From NCBI GenBank assembly GCA_021234155.1, contig JAJEKV010000233.1, forward strand, positions 124,001 to 188,000: a stretch of 64,000 bases of DNA, in the 5' to 3' direction. The stretch's first letter is position 1. Every line of letters starts with the position of its first letter. Under the pieces are notes generated by a model, which was given only the letters and a program-made list of their open reading frames with translations, was not told where the DNA came from and searched no databases. This DNA is from Isoetes taiwanensis. Its lineage: Eukaryota; Streptophyta; Lycopodiopsida; Isoetales; Isoetaceae. Of this stretch, positions 45,691 through 56,209 are shown piece by piece. The translations under genes were made by a program, and so were the position numbers.

Positions 45691-46339
45691 TGCTGGAGTG
45701 CGTGGTAGTGAAGCAGCAACTTCTTTGAGTAAGTCAACCTCTGCAGCAATATTGGGATCACGCCCGAGGCGTGGAGGTTGAGATGTGGAAGGTGTATCTT
45801 GTGCGTGTTGAGCTCGGTGGTGGCATGAACATTTGCCAATGTGCGGCCTTGGCGGCTTGCATGAGGTTCAAAATGCTTTGTCGAACTTTTGGCATGACAT
45901 GTGGCATGAGCTTCTCCAAGTCGGTGCAAAGTGAACCTTTTTTCGTCCTCATGAGGAATGGTGTCAACTGCAAAGGCAGGTTCGTTCCATTAGGAATAAT
46001 GGTCAAGGGGCGTGATGCCTTGGTGCGGCGTGAAACTAAACCAACCCAATTTGACTGAATTTGGAGGATTAAGTGCCTGAAAAATTTCCTCGTGCTTGTT
46101 GATCCGGTGAGGTTGATTCTTTGGAGCCGGTTGATAGCGTGATTGCCGAGGCTCTTGGTGGCTTCTTAAGAACCGGTCTCGGGCCTTGTTTGCCATTAGC
46201 AATCGAGTTGGTAAGCCGTGAGGCGGACCGATGTGGTCTGATTTGTGCGAGGAAGCTGTATGCACGAACTTGTGGAAGTTGAGGACACGCCGTGGTGGTG
46301 TGACCCCATTCTTGACAAAGTGATAACGAGCTTTAGAAG

Positions 46340-47721
46340 GATCAAAAGGAGTGCGTGGGTTGGATCCCCTTTGTTGCTCTATTCTTGATAGAGTTGAGTG
46401 GGTTGCACACGAAGTGGTGGTGGCTTGATAGTGCGATTGTTCTTTGAGGTGTGGTTTGCACTTGATAAACCATTTTGTTTGCGAACGGTGTGGGATGAGT
46501 GCGAGTGCACTCTTCCGCGGGCATGATTGCACATGTTGCATCGCTTGCAATGAGGCGGGCCATTGGTGGAGTTGCACTCATTTTCCAAATGGCCTTGGTA
46601 TTTGCAAATATGGCACCAGATCTGACTGCGCTGTGGATTAGCGTGTTGAGGCTGAACAGCCGTCTGTGGAACCATGACAGTGGAATGAAGCGGGAGCTCT
46701 TGAAGAGCCACGCCGGGAGGAGACATTGACGGAGTGATTGACAAGGTCGATAGCCTGCTCCAAAGTCTTGGGACGCAGGTATTCGGTCATGAGTCGAATA
46801 GCTGGAGGAAGTCCTTGGAGAAACCAGACCAAAATCTGGCTCTGTGTGGGATACTCCTTGAGCTTACTTAGCGAGAATGTGAAGTCGATCCATAAAATCC
46901 GGGCAGACTCGTGGGCTCTTGTTGAAGTTCATTGAGTTGCTTGAGATGAAGTTGATCATCATCCGTGGTCCCATAATGAGACGAGCTTGATTCGCATTCG
47001 ACCCGGTCTTGTTTCCAATGGCTTTTGTTGGACATGAGCCATTGATGAGGAGAGCCCGCAGGGGTGGTGGAAAAGATGTGGAATTTCAGTTGAGGTTGCG
47101 CATGACCATTTAGGACAGCTAGAGCCTCAAATTCTTCCATGTGGGCCCGAGCACTTTGGTCTAAGGGTTTGCCTTCGTGTGTTGCCAAAGGTGGGATAAA
47201 TCAGTTTGAGTCCGAAAGGTAGATGTGAAAGTGCTTGGCGGGACAGAACAAATTATAGTGAGGATATTGAGGTTGAGTTGGATGTGGCATGGTGCCCGGG
47301 AAGGACCCGGATGAAGGGGTGACTGCGGTTGAGGACTTGAAGTTGCTGGAGCATTGGTTTTGAGATCTGTAAGGTTGTAAACAGGAAGGGCGTGGGAAAT
47401 GTAGGGAAAGGATATTTCCTGGGTAGGCTTAAAAGAGACGTGTGGATATCCTTGCCCACCCTGGGGGAGATGATGGTTGTGAAGGAAGAGCGTTATGGCA
47501 CCAAGAATGATGGATGTAGGGCATGTTGGGGGTATGAAAGTACGGTTGAGAAGGTTGAGCCCGATAGGGCTCGATAGTGATGAGGTGGACCGAGGTTGTG
47601 AGCAATGTTTGCAGCTTGGGGCGGGAACCGGGGCCAGACAGACACGAGGGTTGGTGGCCTCGACCGAGCCCGACCGAAGATGGCCTCCCTCTATGTCATA
47701 AGAGAGCCATACATGTTGCAC
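46340..47721 (-). pseudogene. gag of nested element, frameshifted
   Basis: Fragments in several minus frames: a proline-rich N-terminal piece (47721-47161), capsid pieces (47188-46868, with a run of ELQQEPTSLPGFYG type; 46832-46638, with MVWFLQGLPPAIR), and a zinc knuckle CHICKYQGHLENEC at about 46600-46650 followed by a second Cys-rich stretch (HCKRCNMCNHARG). At least three frameshifts separate them. The role would be particle formation; this copy is dead. Confidence 0.8.
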
Positions 47722-47845
47722 GAATTTTCCGGCGCTGATGGCTCCAAGGAGATGCCGTCGAGAAAGGAGTTCTTCCGCGTGAAATTGCGGGGATGCATGG
47801 CGGCGAGAAGAAAGTAGGATTGAATCGGACTCGGCAGCGGCGCGG

Positions 47846-48415
47846 TGTTTGGGGTCCGGGTTGAACTCCTGGAAGACTGACCCCTGTGTGGAGGACCCGT
47901 GGATCTAACAGAGAGTCGGGGACTATGTCACGCGGGATTTGCAAGAAGAGAAGAAGAAGAAGAAAAGAACAAATGAGAGGAAAAATGATAAGCTTCCTTG
48001 ATATCAATGATGAACATACATGAGCTCTCGCAATAGAGAGAAAAACTGAAAGGAGACAAGACTCAAAACTCATCTAGAGCTCATGTGCGAGCTCTAGTCA
48101 TATATATAGTACAATGGCCTTGGGCCCAATATAGACACTCGACCGATCTCTGCGTGCTCACGGAAGGAGGCCGATTTTGAGGGAATGTGGGCGGTGCCTC
48201 TTGAAGTGCCTAGAATCATGCTGACGCTGACGCAGGCGGTGACGGGCCGTCACTTGTCTGAGCGGCGCCTCTTGATAGGCTTTGACTGCGTGGTCTGCTG
48301 CTTGGTCTTCTGCTGAGCCTTTGATGGCTGACCCGTGGCTGACTGATGATCCTTGAGCTTGACCTGGTCTGTCGTATGCATGAATAGTCCTGTACCAGGA
48401 GGCACAGGACTAACA
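47846..48415 (-). repeat. 5' LTR of nested element (partner 3' LTR at 37486-37972)
   Basis: 570 bp against 487 bp in the partner. The partner lacks a block of about 70 bases (around 48033-48105, including the TATATATAG region) and a second of about 21 bases near 48261; elsewhere they match with scattered single-base differences. Since the TATA-like region survives only in this 5' copy, the 3' copy could not start transcription in the usual way. Confidence 0.92.
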
Positions 48416-48720
48416 AAAGTCCCGCCCGAAGGACATCATTTTCAAATTCAAATGCAATTCTTGAAGCGGTGACACCCTCCAAGACTCTCATTCTAGTAAA
48501 GCTTGGGAAGGAGTGTCTGGAGGCGCCGGAGTGAAATTGAAGGCACTGTGGTGGATTACAATGGCGCTGGGCTGAATTTCAAGTCATCTAAGCATATTTT
48601 ACGTTGTAGAATTCATTGGAGCCAAAGACAGGCAAGTTCATTCATTAAAATGTGTGTTCAATTAATTCTACCGCATGCACCCCTTCTTTCTGTCTGGTAA
48701 ATAAAATCCCGTTCTAATTT

Positions 48721-49098
48721 GGGAATACAGATTGCCTCTCTCAACAATTCGTAAGATGTTCCTGTTTTTAGACGTTCATGTCATTCATCTTCCTCTGATT
48801 CATTCTCCCATAACTTGTCTTATTGATTCATCTTCCTCACCCATGAGTCATCCTTACAACCTGACTCATCGCTCGTCCGGGAACGAAGGCGATCTTGCTA
48901 AACATAAATGGGAATACAGATTGCCTCTCTCAACAATTCGTAAGATGTTCCTGTTTTTAGACGTTCATGTCATTCATCTTCCTCTGATTCATTCTCCCAT
49001 AACTTGCCTTATTGATTCATCTTCCTCACCCGCAGGTCATCCTTACGGCACAGCTACTGCTCGTCCGGAACGCGAAGGCGATCTTGCGCAGCATAATC
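48721..49098. repeat. 189-bp tandem duplication upstream of the DUF8039-like gene
   Basis: Copies start at 48721 and 48910 with GGGAATACAGATTGCCTCTC and end with a GAAGGCGATCTTGC box. They differ at a few sites near the right end. They lie in the presumed promoter/5' UTR of the plus-strand gene. An additional 22-base repeat (ATAATCTA.ACTAAGGTAC) follows at about 49094-49132. Confidence 0.85.
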
Positions 49099-49289
49099 TA
49101 CACTAAGGTACGTATAATCTAGACTAAGGTACCTGCTTGCTCTAGGAGATCGCGGCCGCGATCCTCCTAACCACTGATCCTTGTTAGAAGTTGGTTTGTT
49201 TGTGGCTAATGCTCTAGACGATACGAAAGTGCTCTGTGACATCGCGATGGCGTTTTCTCCAAGCACTAACATCCGTTGTGCTTGCAGAC

Positions 49290-50385
49290 ATGGCTGGCTC
49301 GAAGTCCATACTATTCCATGGAGTCAAAGTGGGCGAGGGAAAAGTACATACCTTCGACAAGCACCACAACTTGCCCTTGCTGAAAGATAGCGTAGTAGTG
49401 TCTATGGAAGTTATTCTCGACGGAAGCATTGGTTTGCCATATCCTGAACCGGAATTTACAACACTCGCGGATTCTTTAGGGAGTTTTATTTTGTGGCCAG
49501 CGCAGTGGATAGCTACCCTTACGCAAGAACCTGAAATATCCACACCGCCAGCACAGATTAAAAAAATTGATTGGCAGGGGTTGCAAGCACCGGAAAGCCC
49601 TTCCGTGAATAACTTTCGAGGCATTTCAAGGGACGAGCTAGTAGAGAAAAGTTGCACACTCCTCCATGACTGCTGAAACACGGCGTATGCTTTTGGCGTG
49701 ATCATCTTCATCGACCCTAATCAGGCAGTCGGTGACATGAGATTGGGAGAAGACTACTTGGCAGCAACCATAATGAAAACATTCCCTATGCCAGATAGGC
49801 CGACCATGCGATGCCAAGCATGTGCTGAAATGCCACAGTTGCACGACCTTGTCAGATGGCCGATTGCTTTGGTGTTAGTAGACAATGTTGCTGTATCAAC
49901 ACTCATAAAGACTGCGAAACAGACAATCATTGAAGCAGAACCCTATGCCATGCAAATTGAACCTGAAAAGGCACCAAAGAGGATGTACAGAATGGTGAAC
50001 CGGACTCCACGTTCACCTAATGTGGCTACTAAAGCTGAGAGAAAAATCACAGCAGCTTCCATTTTAGACTTTAAATCTTCGCTTTGCTGCATGCGAAGAT
50101 GCTGCGCGAACTTCTCAACAGTCGAGATTGCGTGTATGCGTAGGTTCTATTGGAACTTGCGAGCTTCAGACATGACCACATTTGTTTTCAACATGTTAGA
50201 CATCTGTTCAGAGAACGGCCTCGTCCAGAAGCTGATGCTAAATAATGAGCAGGTATGCTTGAAAGCATGGCATAGAGCCTATGGTATTCCAATGTCCACA
50301 TTCTATAAGTGGCGAAGACTTTTCCTTGCTGGTCACAGAGTTGCTGAGCATGGTAACATGGGCTCCACCCTTACACTACACTCAG
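49290..50385 (+). pseudogene. Transposon-type protein: DUF8039-like domain plus transposase-like helical region
   Basis: The ATG at 49290 follows a good acceptor (GTGCTTGCAG, ending 49287) of a 5' UTR intron whose donor is probably at 49108. Residues about 1-75 (ILFHGVKVGEG; VVVSMEVILDGSIGLPYP; ADSLGSFILWPAQWI) resemble DUF8039, a domain common in plant transposon-derived proteins. After an in-frame TGA (49674-49676) the same frame continues to 50385, where a donor GTATGA occurs. The second part, CMRRCCANFSTVEIACMRRF and VCLKAWHRAYGIPMSTFYKW followed by EHGN, resembles the N-terminal part of a transposase-like family with a C..C...L and VC..AW...G...S.FY pattern. No DDE catalytic region is visible, so the 3' exons are missing or lost. 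It faces away from the ParB-like gene; both flank one promoter region. Confidence 0.55.
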
Positions 50386-50521
50386 GTATGATAAATCAAA
50401 CAATATTCATTGTGCTATTACATCCTTACATAGTTTATAGGTGCTCATACCATTGTTAAATCATAAACAAATACAGTAGTCATCACTGATAACATTGATT
50501 GTAATACATAGTATAGGTACT

Positions 50522-50797
50522 CATGTCATTATTATATCCTTAGCAGATACAGATTCACTCATCATCAACACCAAAGCTCGTGATGCTATTCAGCTCATAG
50601 ATCTCCTGATCAGGAAGCCAGTAAATGTGGACCACAACACGAGTGAGCTTCTTGCAAGCACTAGCAGGACCATCAACTTTAGATTGGAGCCATGGATCAA
50701 GATTAATACCATTTCTAGCGCATTCGTTCAGATCGTTGTAGCTCAAGTAGCACTTGAAGGATCGGATGTGCTCTGGACGAGGCATTGAGGAAGCCAT
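50522..50797 (-). CDS. Small minus-strand gene or first exon, unknown function
   Basis: ATG at 50797-50795 begins MASSMPRPEHIRSFKCYLSY, followed by LNECARNGINLDPWLQSKVD and KKLTRVVVHIYWLPDQEIYE. A TATA box (TATAAAAATA on the minus strand, about 50836-50827) lies some 30-40 bases upstream, which supports a real promoter. The first frame ends at 50555; a donor could lie at GTGTTGATG or GTGAATC just before it, so this may be exon 1. No family recognised. It converges on the DUF8039-like gene and may be a third gene of the same module. Confidence 0.4.
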
Positions 50798-51046
50798 GGA
50801 AGATGAATGACCTCTACCCCCGAGTCGAGCTATTTTTATAGTGGAGTAAAATTATTGATGTGAATTATTGTTGTAGAATGTAGGGCCATTATTGGGCTTC
50901 TACAAGTATCATGTACACGTACAAGTATAATACATAATTTGTATGTATATGTGTATGTTAATTACCCCATGTTTCTTGGGCTCGAGAACTATGTGTGCTT
51001 AAAATTCTCAAAATTGCGTTATTTTCTCCAATTAATGAAATCATGC

Positions 51047-51277
51047 TTTTTTGGGGAAGGGGAAATTACAAAAGTCGAGCCTCCTAAATCCCAGCATACT
51101 ATTCAGATGCATGCTTTAGAGGCGCCTAAGCCAATGGAGCCAATAGTTGAGACTTCGAAGGCGGGAGAGACCTCAAAGGCGGGAGAGGAGCGAAGACGAG
51201 TAAGCTTCCACGAAGAGGAGCGAGAGAAAGCTGCCGCTAAGGAGAAGAGATGGCTCCAAATGAGAACTTTAGGATGA
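51047..51277 (+). pseudogene. 3' coding remnant of the 22-kb element
   Basis: A hydrophilic, Glu/Lys-rich plus-strand stretch (KVEPPKSQHTIQMHALEAPK; a short KAGETSKAGE duplication; RVSFHEEEREKAAAKEKRWL) ends at 51275-51277, about 400 bases before the 3' LTR. It is on the gag strand and may be the last part of the element's own polyprotein. The upstream part of this open frame (from 50939) looks non-coding. No enzyme motif. Confidence 0.35.
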
Positions 51278-51424
51278 ATAACTGGTGACTTCTTTTCTTG
51301 GAGAGGTTGCGGAAGCTTTTGTAAATGAAATTCTTTATTGGGAGTAAAAAGTAGGATTTTTAAAGTTGATTTTCTTTATTTGGAATAAAGAATAGATACT
51401 TTTTATGTGTATACCCATGGTAGA

Positions 51425-51600
51425 TCATTGACTACGATTGCAACGTAGCCGGCTTGAACATGGTATACTAGATGTGAATGCCTCTTGATAGATTAATGGT
51501 TGTGTCTGCAGCACAATCGGCTTGAACAAGAGAGCATAAGATGTAAATCTTTGAAGACTAGTAATTGTAGTTGCAACACAATTGGCTTGACAAAGATACA
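51425..51600. repeat. Three degenerate ~65-bp tandem units next to the 3' LTR
   Basis: Units share a GATTG-AACG/CAGCACA-ATCGGCTTGA core followed by AGATGT(G/A)AA: at about 51433, 51497 and 51563. Such subrepeats near the polypurine tract are common in the 3' UTR of LTR elements. Non-coding. Confidence 0.7.
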
Positions 51601-51674
51601 TCTGTACCTTGGAGGAATAAGAAATCTCTGGAGTTTTGTTGATCGTGGGCGATCAACCTTGAGAAGGGATGGAA

Positions 51675-52374
51675 TGATATGAAGCAGGCTAGGGGGAGTG
51701 GTCCAAAATAAAAGGCTAAAGCAATAATTTCCAATGGGGCAAGATAGTTCAACAACCATTGAAATAAAAAGAGTGGGAAAACATCTTATTTTTAAAGGCA
51801 AAGACTTCACGCTCAACTATTTTTGGAGCGAAAAAAGGGAAGACCGGCTGTGGACGAGAATAGAGATTGAAGAACCTTTTCGTTGATCAAAAAGGGCCGA
51901 ATCGATTATAAAAGGAGGTATTGGCCTTGAGGACGCTGAAGACTCCGCTGCCAATTCCGACCAAGTTTTTTGATTGCCGCTACTCAAAGCCGACCTGCAG
52001 AGACCGACTCAGCTTGGATTTCTTGCCACCGAAGTTCTCTGATCACGATTGCCTTCTGTTTTCCTAGAGTGGAGAGAGATTGAATCTAATCTCTGACGAT
52101 TGAGTCTATCTAAGTTTTTCTGTTGTAGAACAGTTGATCTAGAGCTGAAGAAAAAATAGGCCTAGATCTATTCTTTTCATACTCCTTAGGAAATTGCTTT
52201 AGTTTTGGATCCGGTTGGGCGGATAACGACTGCTTCATAGTCTATCGTGAAAACTCTGTATTCTTGCTCATGTGTTGAGCGATTCTTTAAGATTATTCTA
52301 AGTCTTAATCCTTGACCGTGTTCTTGCTTGATTTCTGTGGACGAATTTAAGCTGTAACTCTTTGAGTTGTATCA
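51675..52374 (+). repeat. 3' LTR of the 22-kb element
   Basis: Matches 30250-30970 over its whole length, with the same TGATATGAAG start and GTTGTATCA end, and is followed by the target duplicate GAGTA. Preceded by purine tract GAGAAGGGATGGAA. Confidence 0.92.
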
Positions 52375-52379
52375 GAGTA

Positions 52380-52974
52380 GGAATTATTCTTGTCATAAAA
52401 TCTAATGCATCCTGCAAGATCTGATCATATGGCTTGTCTTCCTCTCCCATGCACACTGAATCATTTTGGGATACGCGTATACAAAGTAACACTTCTCGGG
52501 TGCGTTCGTTTATACACATGTTTTGATATGGATACGGTGTGTTAGAACCTCTAAATTTCTTAAGGGAACCAAACTTTGTGCAAAATTATGCAAGAAGGCA
52601 TCAATTACATTAGGATCCCTATAGAAAAATGAGGTAGTTGCACTCATATCTAAATATCTCAAGTTGTTGTTGATCTTCTTCAAATGATTTTTGGTGAAAC
52701 AGCTAGAGAAAAGTTGAAGTGAGATGCCGGAAAAAAATTGGCTCAATTTGGATCTAGGATATCTGAGAAAATTGGGTTCAAAGTTGGAAGAAAATTTGAT
52801 CAATGTACTTCCCTGAGAATCTCCACACTCAAATGATGATATCTCGAGTTCTACTGAACATTTTTGGATGATTTCTAAAATTATTACCATAAAGAAGTTG
52901 TCGAACACGTGGGAAAAGATCGGGCCTAATTTGAAACTGGAATGATGGAGAAAAACGACTTCAAAATGGATCAA
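52380..52974 (-). other. Uncharacterised minus-strand frame interrupted by the 22-kb element
   Basis: A 155-codon frame (52974-52510), with a second frame closer to the LTR, encodes phenylalanine/leucine/serine-rich sequence without a motif I recognise (one stretch, NLRYLDMSATTSFF, faintly recalls leucine-rich repeats). I note it because it is unusually long for this AT-rich region. It may be chance or an old pseudogene. The rest, to 53533, shows nothing. Confidence 0.2.
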
Positions 52975-53533
52975 AATGGATCAAAAATTCTGTCAAGTAA
53001 ACTATCACAGAAAACCAGCAATCAAATTTTTGAATCTCGAACTTTATAAGGGCTTTTTGCACGATTGTAACTGGCACAGGTCAAGATTATGTGCGGAATA
53101 TCGTCTCCATAGCTAGCTTTATGTTCTCAATCATTTCTTTTGTAAAATTTGCTCCTCATTTCAACCATTACTATTGTGTGTTGTTTTCTATTCAACCATT
53201 CAATCATATCTTATTGCAACTATTGCAACTGGTCTATTGCAATAATGGAACAATATATCTAATTAAGACATTCAACACTATTGGCTCATCATATCCATTA
53301 GGCTACGTGAATAATTTTTTTCGATATTTCTTTTTCAATTTGGTTATAGGCATTCCTGCATCAAAGAAATACTAAATGTCAACCGAAGTCTTTTTCTTAG
53401 ACTACTTACAAAATGCTTCTTTCTACCTTGATCACACAAAAGAGAACTCCAAAATGGCTCACAACTTAGATATGCAACACTTGACCAGCCATTAGCTTTA
53501 TTCAATGGAATATCATTAATGCAGGAATTGATT

Positions 53534-53853
53534 TCTCAAGAACAAGCAAGAACAGAAGAGTTATGGAGGAATAGTAGGTGGATTTGTATTGATCATAAAG
53601 AACAGTTACAAAAGATATATTGCATCGAATGGATGCAATTCCCTAAGACGCGTATGCATCCAGATAAACTGGCATGCTGGCCCATATATATATAATATCT
53701 AACAACTCCTCCATCAGCATATCAGCCTGGATCTATCTTCAGTTTATGGAATAGAAGTTTGTCATGGTGATGCAGAAACTTTATTCGTCCAAGTGACTTT
53801 GTAAAGATATCAGCTAGCATATCTTCATTTGTGTGAGGTTTGAGTTCAAGCAC
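53534..53853 (-). mobile_element. Ty1/copia 3' end: RNase H tail, polypurine tract and LTR
   Basis: On the minus strand 53853-53722 encodes the classic copia RNase H C-terminus (HTNEDMLADIFTKSLGRIKF) ending at a stop. It is followed by the purine tract GATGGAGGAG and an LTR starting TGTTAG at 53704 and running to about 53534 (171 bp). The rest of the element (RT, integrase, gag, 5' LTR) is not found to the right, so this is a truncated copy. A related LTR lies in opposite orientation at about 56210-56355. Confidence 0.85.
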
Positions 53854-56209
53854 ACCCATTTTGAATCCAAGGGTGCAGTTTTCAAGGTTCAGTAATCCGA
53901 GAACTTGGTTCTATGCAAACCTCACAGTAGCAAGCCCTAGGCAAGTGAAGAAAATAAACAAAATTTTATCCTGCATTGCTTTTATCCTTGAAGGATCTTG
54001 CACCAACGAAAATTTTACTGCTTCATTGATTGAACAATCTAAGCATTATAATTAGTTATATTCTAGTTTACATCCTTCTAATGCATAAAGATTGAGACAT
54101 TGCCTTTAGACTCTCAAACCACAATTTGTAATGGAGAAGACCTCATACCACATACCTGATTTCTAAAACATGATCAAACAATATAACCGTGGGGAATAAT
54201 GGTTTCAACTTTTCCATCAAAGGAAAGATTTCAATACCCACTGCTAAAGAACCGCTCGCTTGCTTAATTGATATTGTTATCCAATAAACTTACCCCTTTC
54301 TATTATATATACCAAAACTGTCCTATCATTACTTAGATGACTGCCATGTCATTGTTCGGAGCATTATGCAAAATAGAATAAAACTTAAAGCAATTATTGA
54401 AACACATGCAAAACTAATAACAATTAGCTAATTACTACTAAAACAAAGAAAGAGGATGTATGACTTTACCATTACTCTTGAAGCAAGGGATGCTGCTACA
54501 TAAATTTGTGGGTGTTATCATAGATTTTAGAAAGAAAAAAGAACAGATCGACTAAAATAGGTAGTATTTTGCTTCCACTAATCCATATGAATACATGGTT
54601 TGACTTTACCCCTTATTCTTGAAGCACTGGATGATGTTACGAAATCTTCAGGCTTTTATCAAAAGAAGAAAAAATACATATCAACTAAGTTGGCAGTATT
54701 GTGCTTCTTCTAATCCATATGGACACGTTTTATTTAAAAAAGGGCATCAATTGTCTGCAATATACAAAACAATTGGCTGCTCAATGCAAGCATCTATTGC
54801 AACATATTTACCAAAATGTTGCCCTGACATTACTTAGAGCATCAGGCATAATATTTTCTTCACAAATAGGAAATGGAATGTAAAGATTAGTATAGTCTTA
54901 TAGCCCAGGCGGAATAGACACTAAAACTTGAGAGAGGAAATCAAGTATCTAGACTTTCTAATCATGGCCATAGATTGTGAAAGTGTTATAAAAGACCCTA
55001 GCCATTAAGCTCCCATGCTTCAACTAAAGAAAATGGAAAATGAAATCTTCTTCTTAAACTTGGGGTCTACAATAGACGCATGGACCGAGAACTTTAACAT
55101 ATCAAGAAAGTCTATCTAGAAATCAATAATAGATAGAATACATAGAACGTTACATGCTCGAGAGGTGCAAATAAAGAATTAAAAACAAAAGACCATATTA
55201 TTGGCATAGCTTAATGAGTCATTCATCCTTTGAAGATCAAACAGCTTTAGGTTTCTAAATAGGCCTTCCTCTTATCTTAAATATGACTTCATTTGGCGCG
55301 AACCAAAAGTATCTGGGATTCTAAGGCAATACTTGCACACAGAGATTCATCACTGAAGACGAAGCTATCGGGAACAACGAGATGCTATCATCAGACAGAC
55401 CTACATGTTTCTTTAGCTTTCTAAGAGCCTACAAACCTCTTTGCATGAAAATGTCAATGGCATTTCCCCGAGTTTGCAATAGCTACAATGCTAAGCTAAC
55501 ATGCTAGCTAGTGTTATGTCTATCCTAACTACATGTGCATGAGTTAGTGAGCATTCCCATCACAACTACATGGCTTCTTAGGATTGTTCCCTTTTATTCA
55601 TGCGACAAATACAACAAAATTGAAGATTCAAATGCAGAACTAATGTAAGTTTAGAATAGTAGAATACTGTAGATAGGAAAAAAACAAATGCAGGGAGCTC
55701 ACCTTCTGTCTAGTTTGATCAATGATTCCTTCTATTCTATTCTATTCTATTCTTCTAGATTCACGGCATCCGGAGAGCATGTTTGTTGAACTGGATTTGT
55801 TACCACTGTCGTTCATCCATTGACGATCAAACGACCTTTAAGATTCCAAAATTCGGCTTTCTCTCATCTTAAATGTGACTTAATCTGTCCTTCTTGGAGG
55901 ATGGCTTGAACACTAGAGATCCGACAGTCATATTTGACTGTCACAAAAATATTCGGGATTCTATTATCGGAGTTGCAAAAGGCAAGAAATCCTATGTAAA
56001 CCAAAACTATACTACGTTGTGCCACAACCATGCCACGTTTGAATAATGAAAGGATACATTTTCTAGACAAAAGTGCCCTTTCGATAGTTTAATTTATGCC
56101 ATGTGACACGGTTTTTAAGGGCAAAGTCTTTGCCACGTGGGGCAATCTAAGCCGTGGGACACGCAGCACAATGTGGGTCGTCGATCAGGGTGGAGGGACA
56201 GACGTCACG
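53854..56209. other. Intergenic with degenerate repeats, no gene
   Basis: A diverged direct duplication of about 140 bases (about 54459-54597 and 54598-54725, both with GACTTTACC.TTA.TCTTGAAGCA). A (TTCTA)n microsatellite at about 55727-55757. A block at 55310-55470 has a diverged copy at about 63775-63960 (AGAAG..GAAGCTATC; TGCATGAAAATGTCAAT; AGCTACAATGCTAAGC). No recognisable coding sequence. Confidence 0.55.

Larger units (their letters stand above)
37486..48415 (-). mobile_element. Nested Ty3/Gypsy LTR retrotransposon (minus strand)
   Basis: The LTRs at 37486-37972 (3') and 47846-48415 (5') begin TGTTTGGGG and end GGACTAACA (TGTT/AACA ends). The target duplication AAAGT is perfect (37481-37485 and 48416-48420). 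The polypurine tract, read on the minus strand as GGTGGGGGGGAG, abuts the 3' LTR at 37973-37984. Just inside the 5' LTR the minus strand reads CGCGCCGCTGCCGAGTCC, resembling the CGCCGTTGCCGGG primer site used with tRNA-Asp. Gag, protease, reverse transcriptase, RNase H and integrase follow in the expected order, all with frameshifts, then 4 kb of extra frames. It splits the promoter region of the host module. Confidence 0.93.
32810..49254. repeat. Ten dispersed copies of palindrome GATCGCGGCCGCGATC
   Basis: Sites: 32810-32825, 32917-32932, 35075-35090, 35517-35532, 36817-36832, 36892-36905, 36952-36965, 37015-37028, 49148-49163, 49241-49254. Copies 5 and 9 are perfect 16-bp palindromes; others vary mostly at the central four bases (GGCC, GACC, CATT, GATG) or outer bases. 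Most are followed, 5-7 bases on, by a tail like (G/A)ACCACT; read this way the first five point to the minus strand and most of the rest to the plus strand. None lies inside the nested LTR element. Four form a cluster with 60-74-bp spacing in intron 1 of the ParB-like gene. Others are in its second intron, 3' flank, and the 5' intron of the plus-strand gene; the site at 35075 is in an open frame that looks intron-like. Confidence 0.88.
30250..52374 (+). mobile_element. 22-kb LTR retrotransposon carrying nested elements
   Basis: 5' LTR 30250-30970 and 3' LTR 51675-52374 both start TGATATGAAG and end TTGTATCA, giving TGATA/TATCA terminal inverted repeats. The flanking target duplication is GAGTA on both sides (30245-30249 and 52375-52379). 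A primer binding site TGGTATCAGAGC matching initiator tRNA-Met lies two bases inside the left LTR (30973-30984), and a purine-rich tract GAGAAGGGATGGAA (51661-51674) abuts the right LTR. Plus-strand gag follows the primer site. No reverse transcriptase or integrase of its own is visible; the interior is filled with a MITE, a gene module and another whole LTR element. The LTRs are closely similar apart from small deletions. It is either a non-autonomous element or one that lost pol. Confidence 0.92.

Noticed and set aside
32810-49254. HIP1-type genome-wide palindrome (GCGATCGC) or a bacterial contaminant
   Set aside because: Only one copy contains GCGATCGC, the sites are confined to this module, and the module has plant introns and TATA boxes and is bounded by plant retroelements.
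32641-51000. CACTA/En-Spm transposon with CACTA ends
   Set aside because: The DUF8039-like domain suggested it, but no CACTA/TAGTG termini with matching inverted repeats were found at the module edges.
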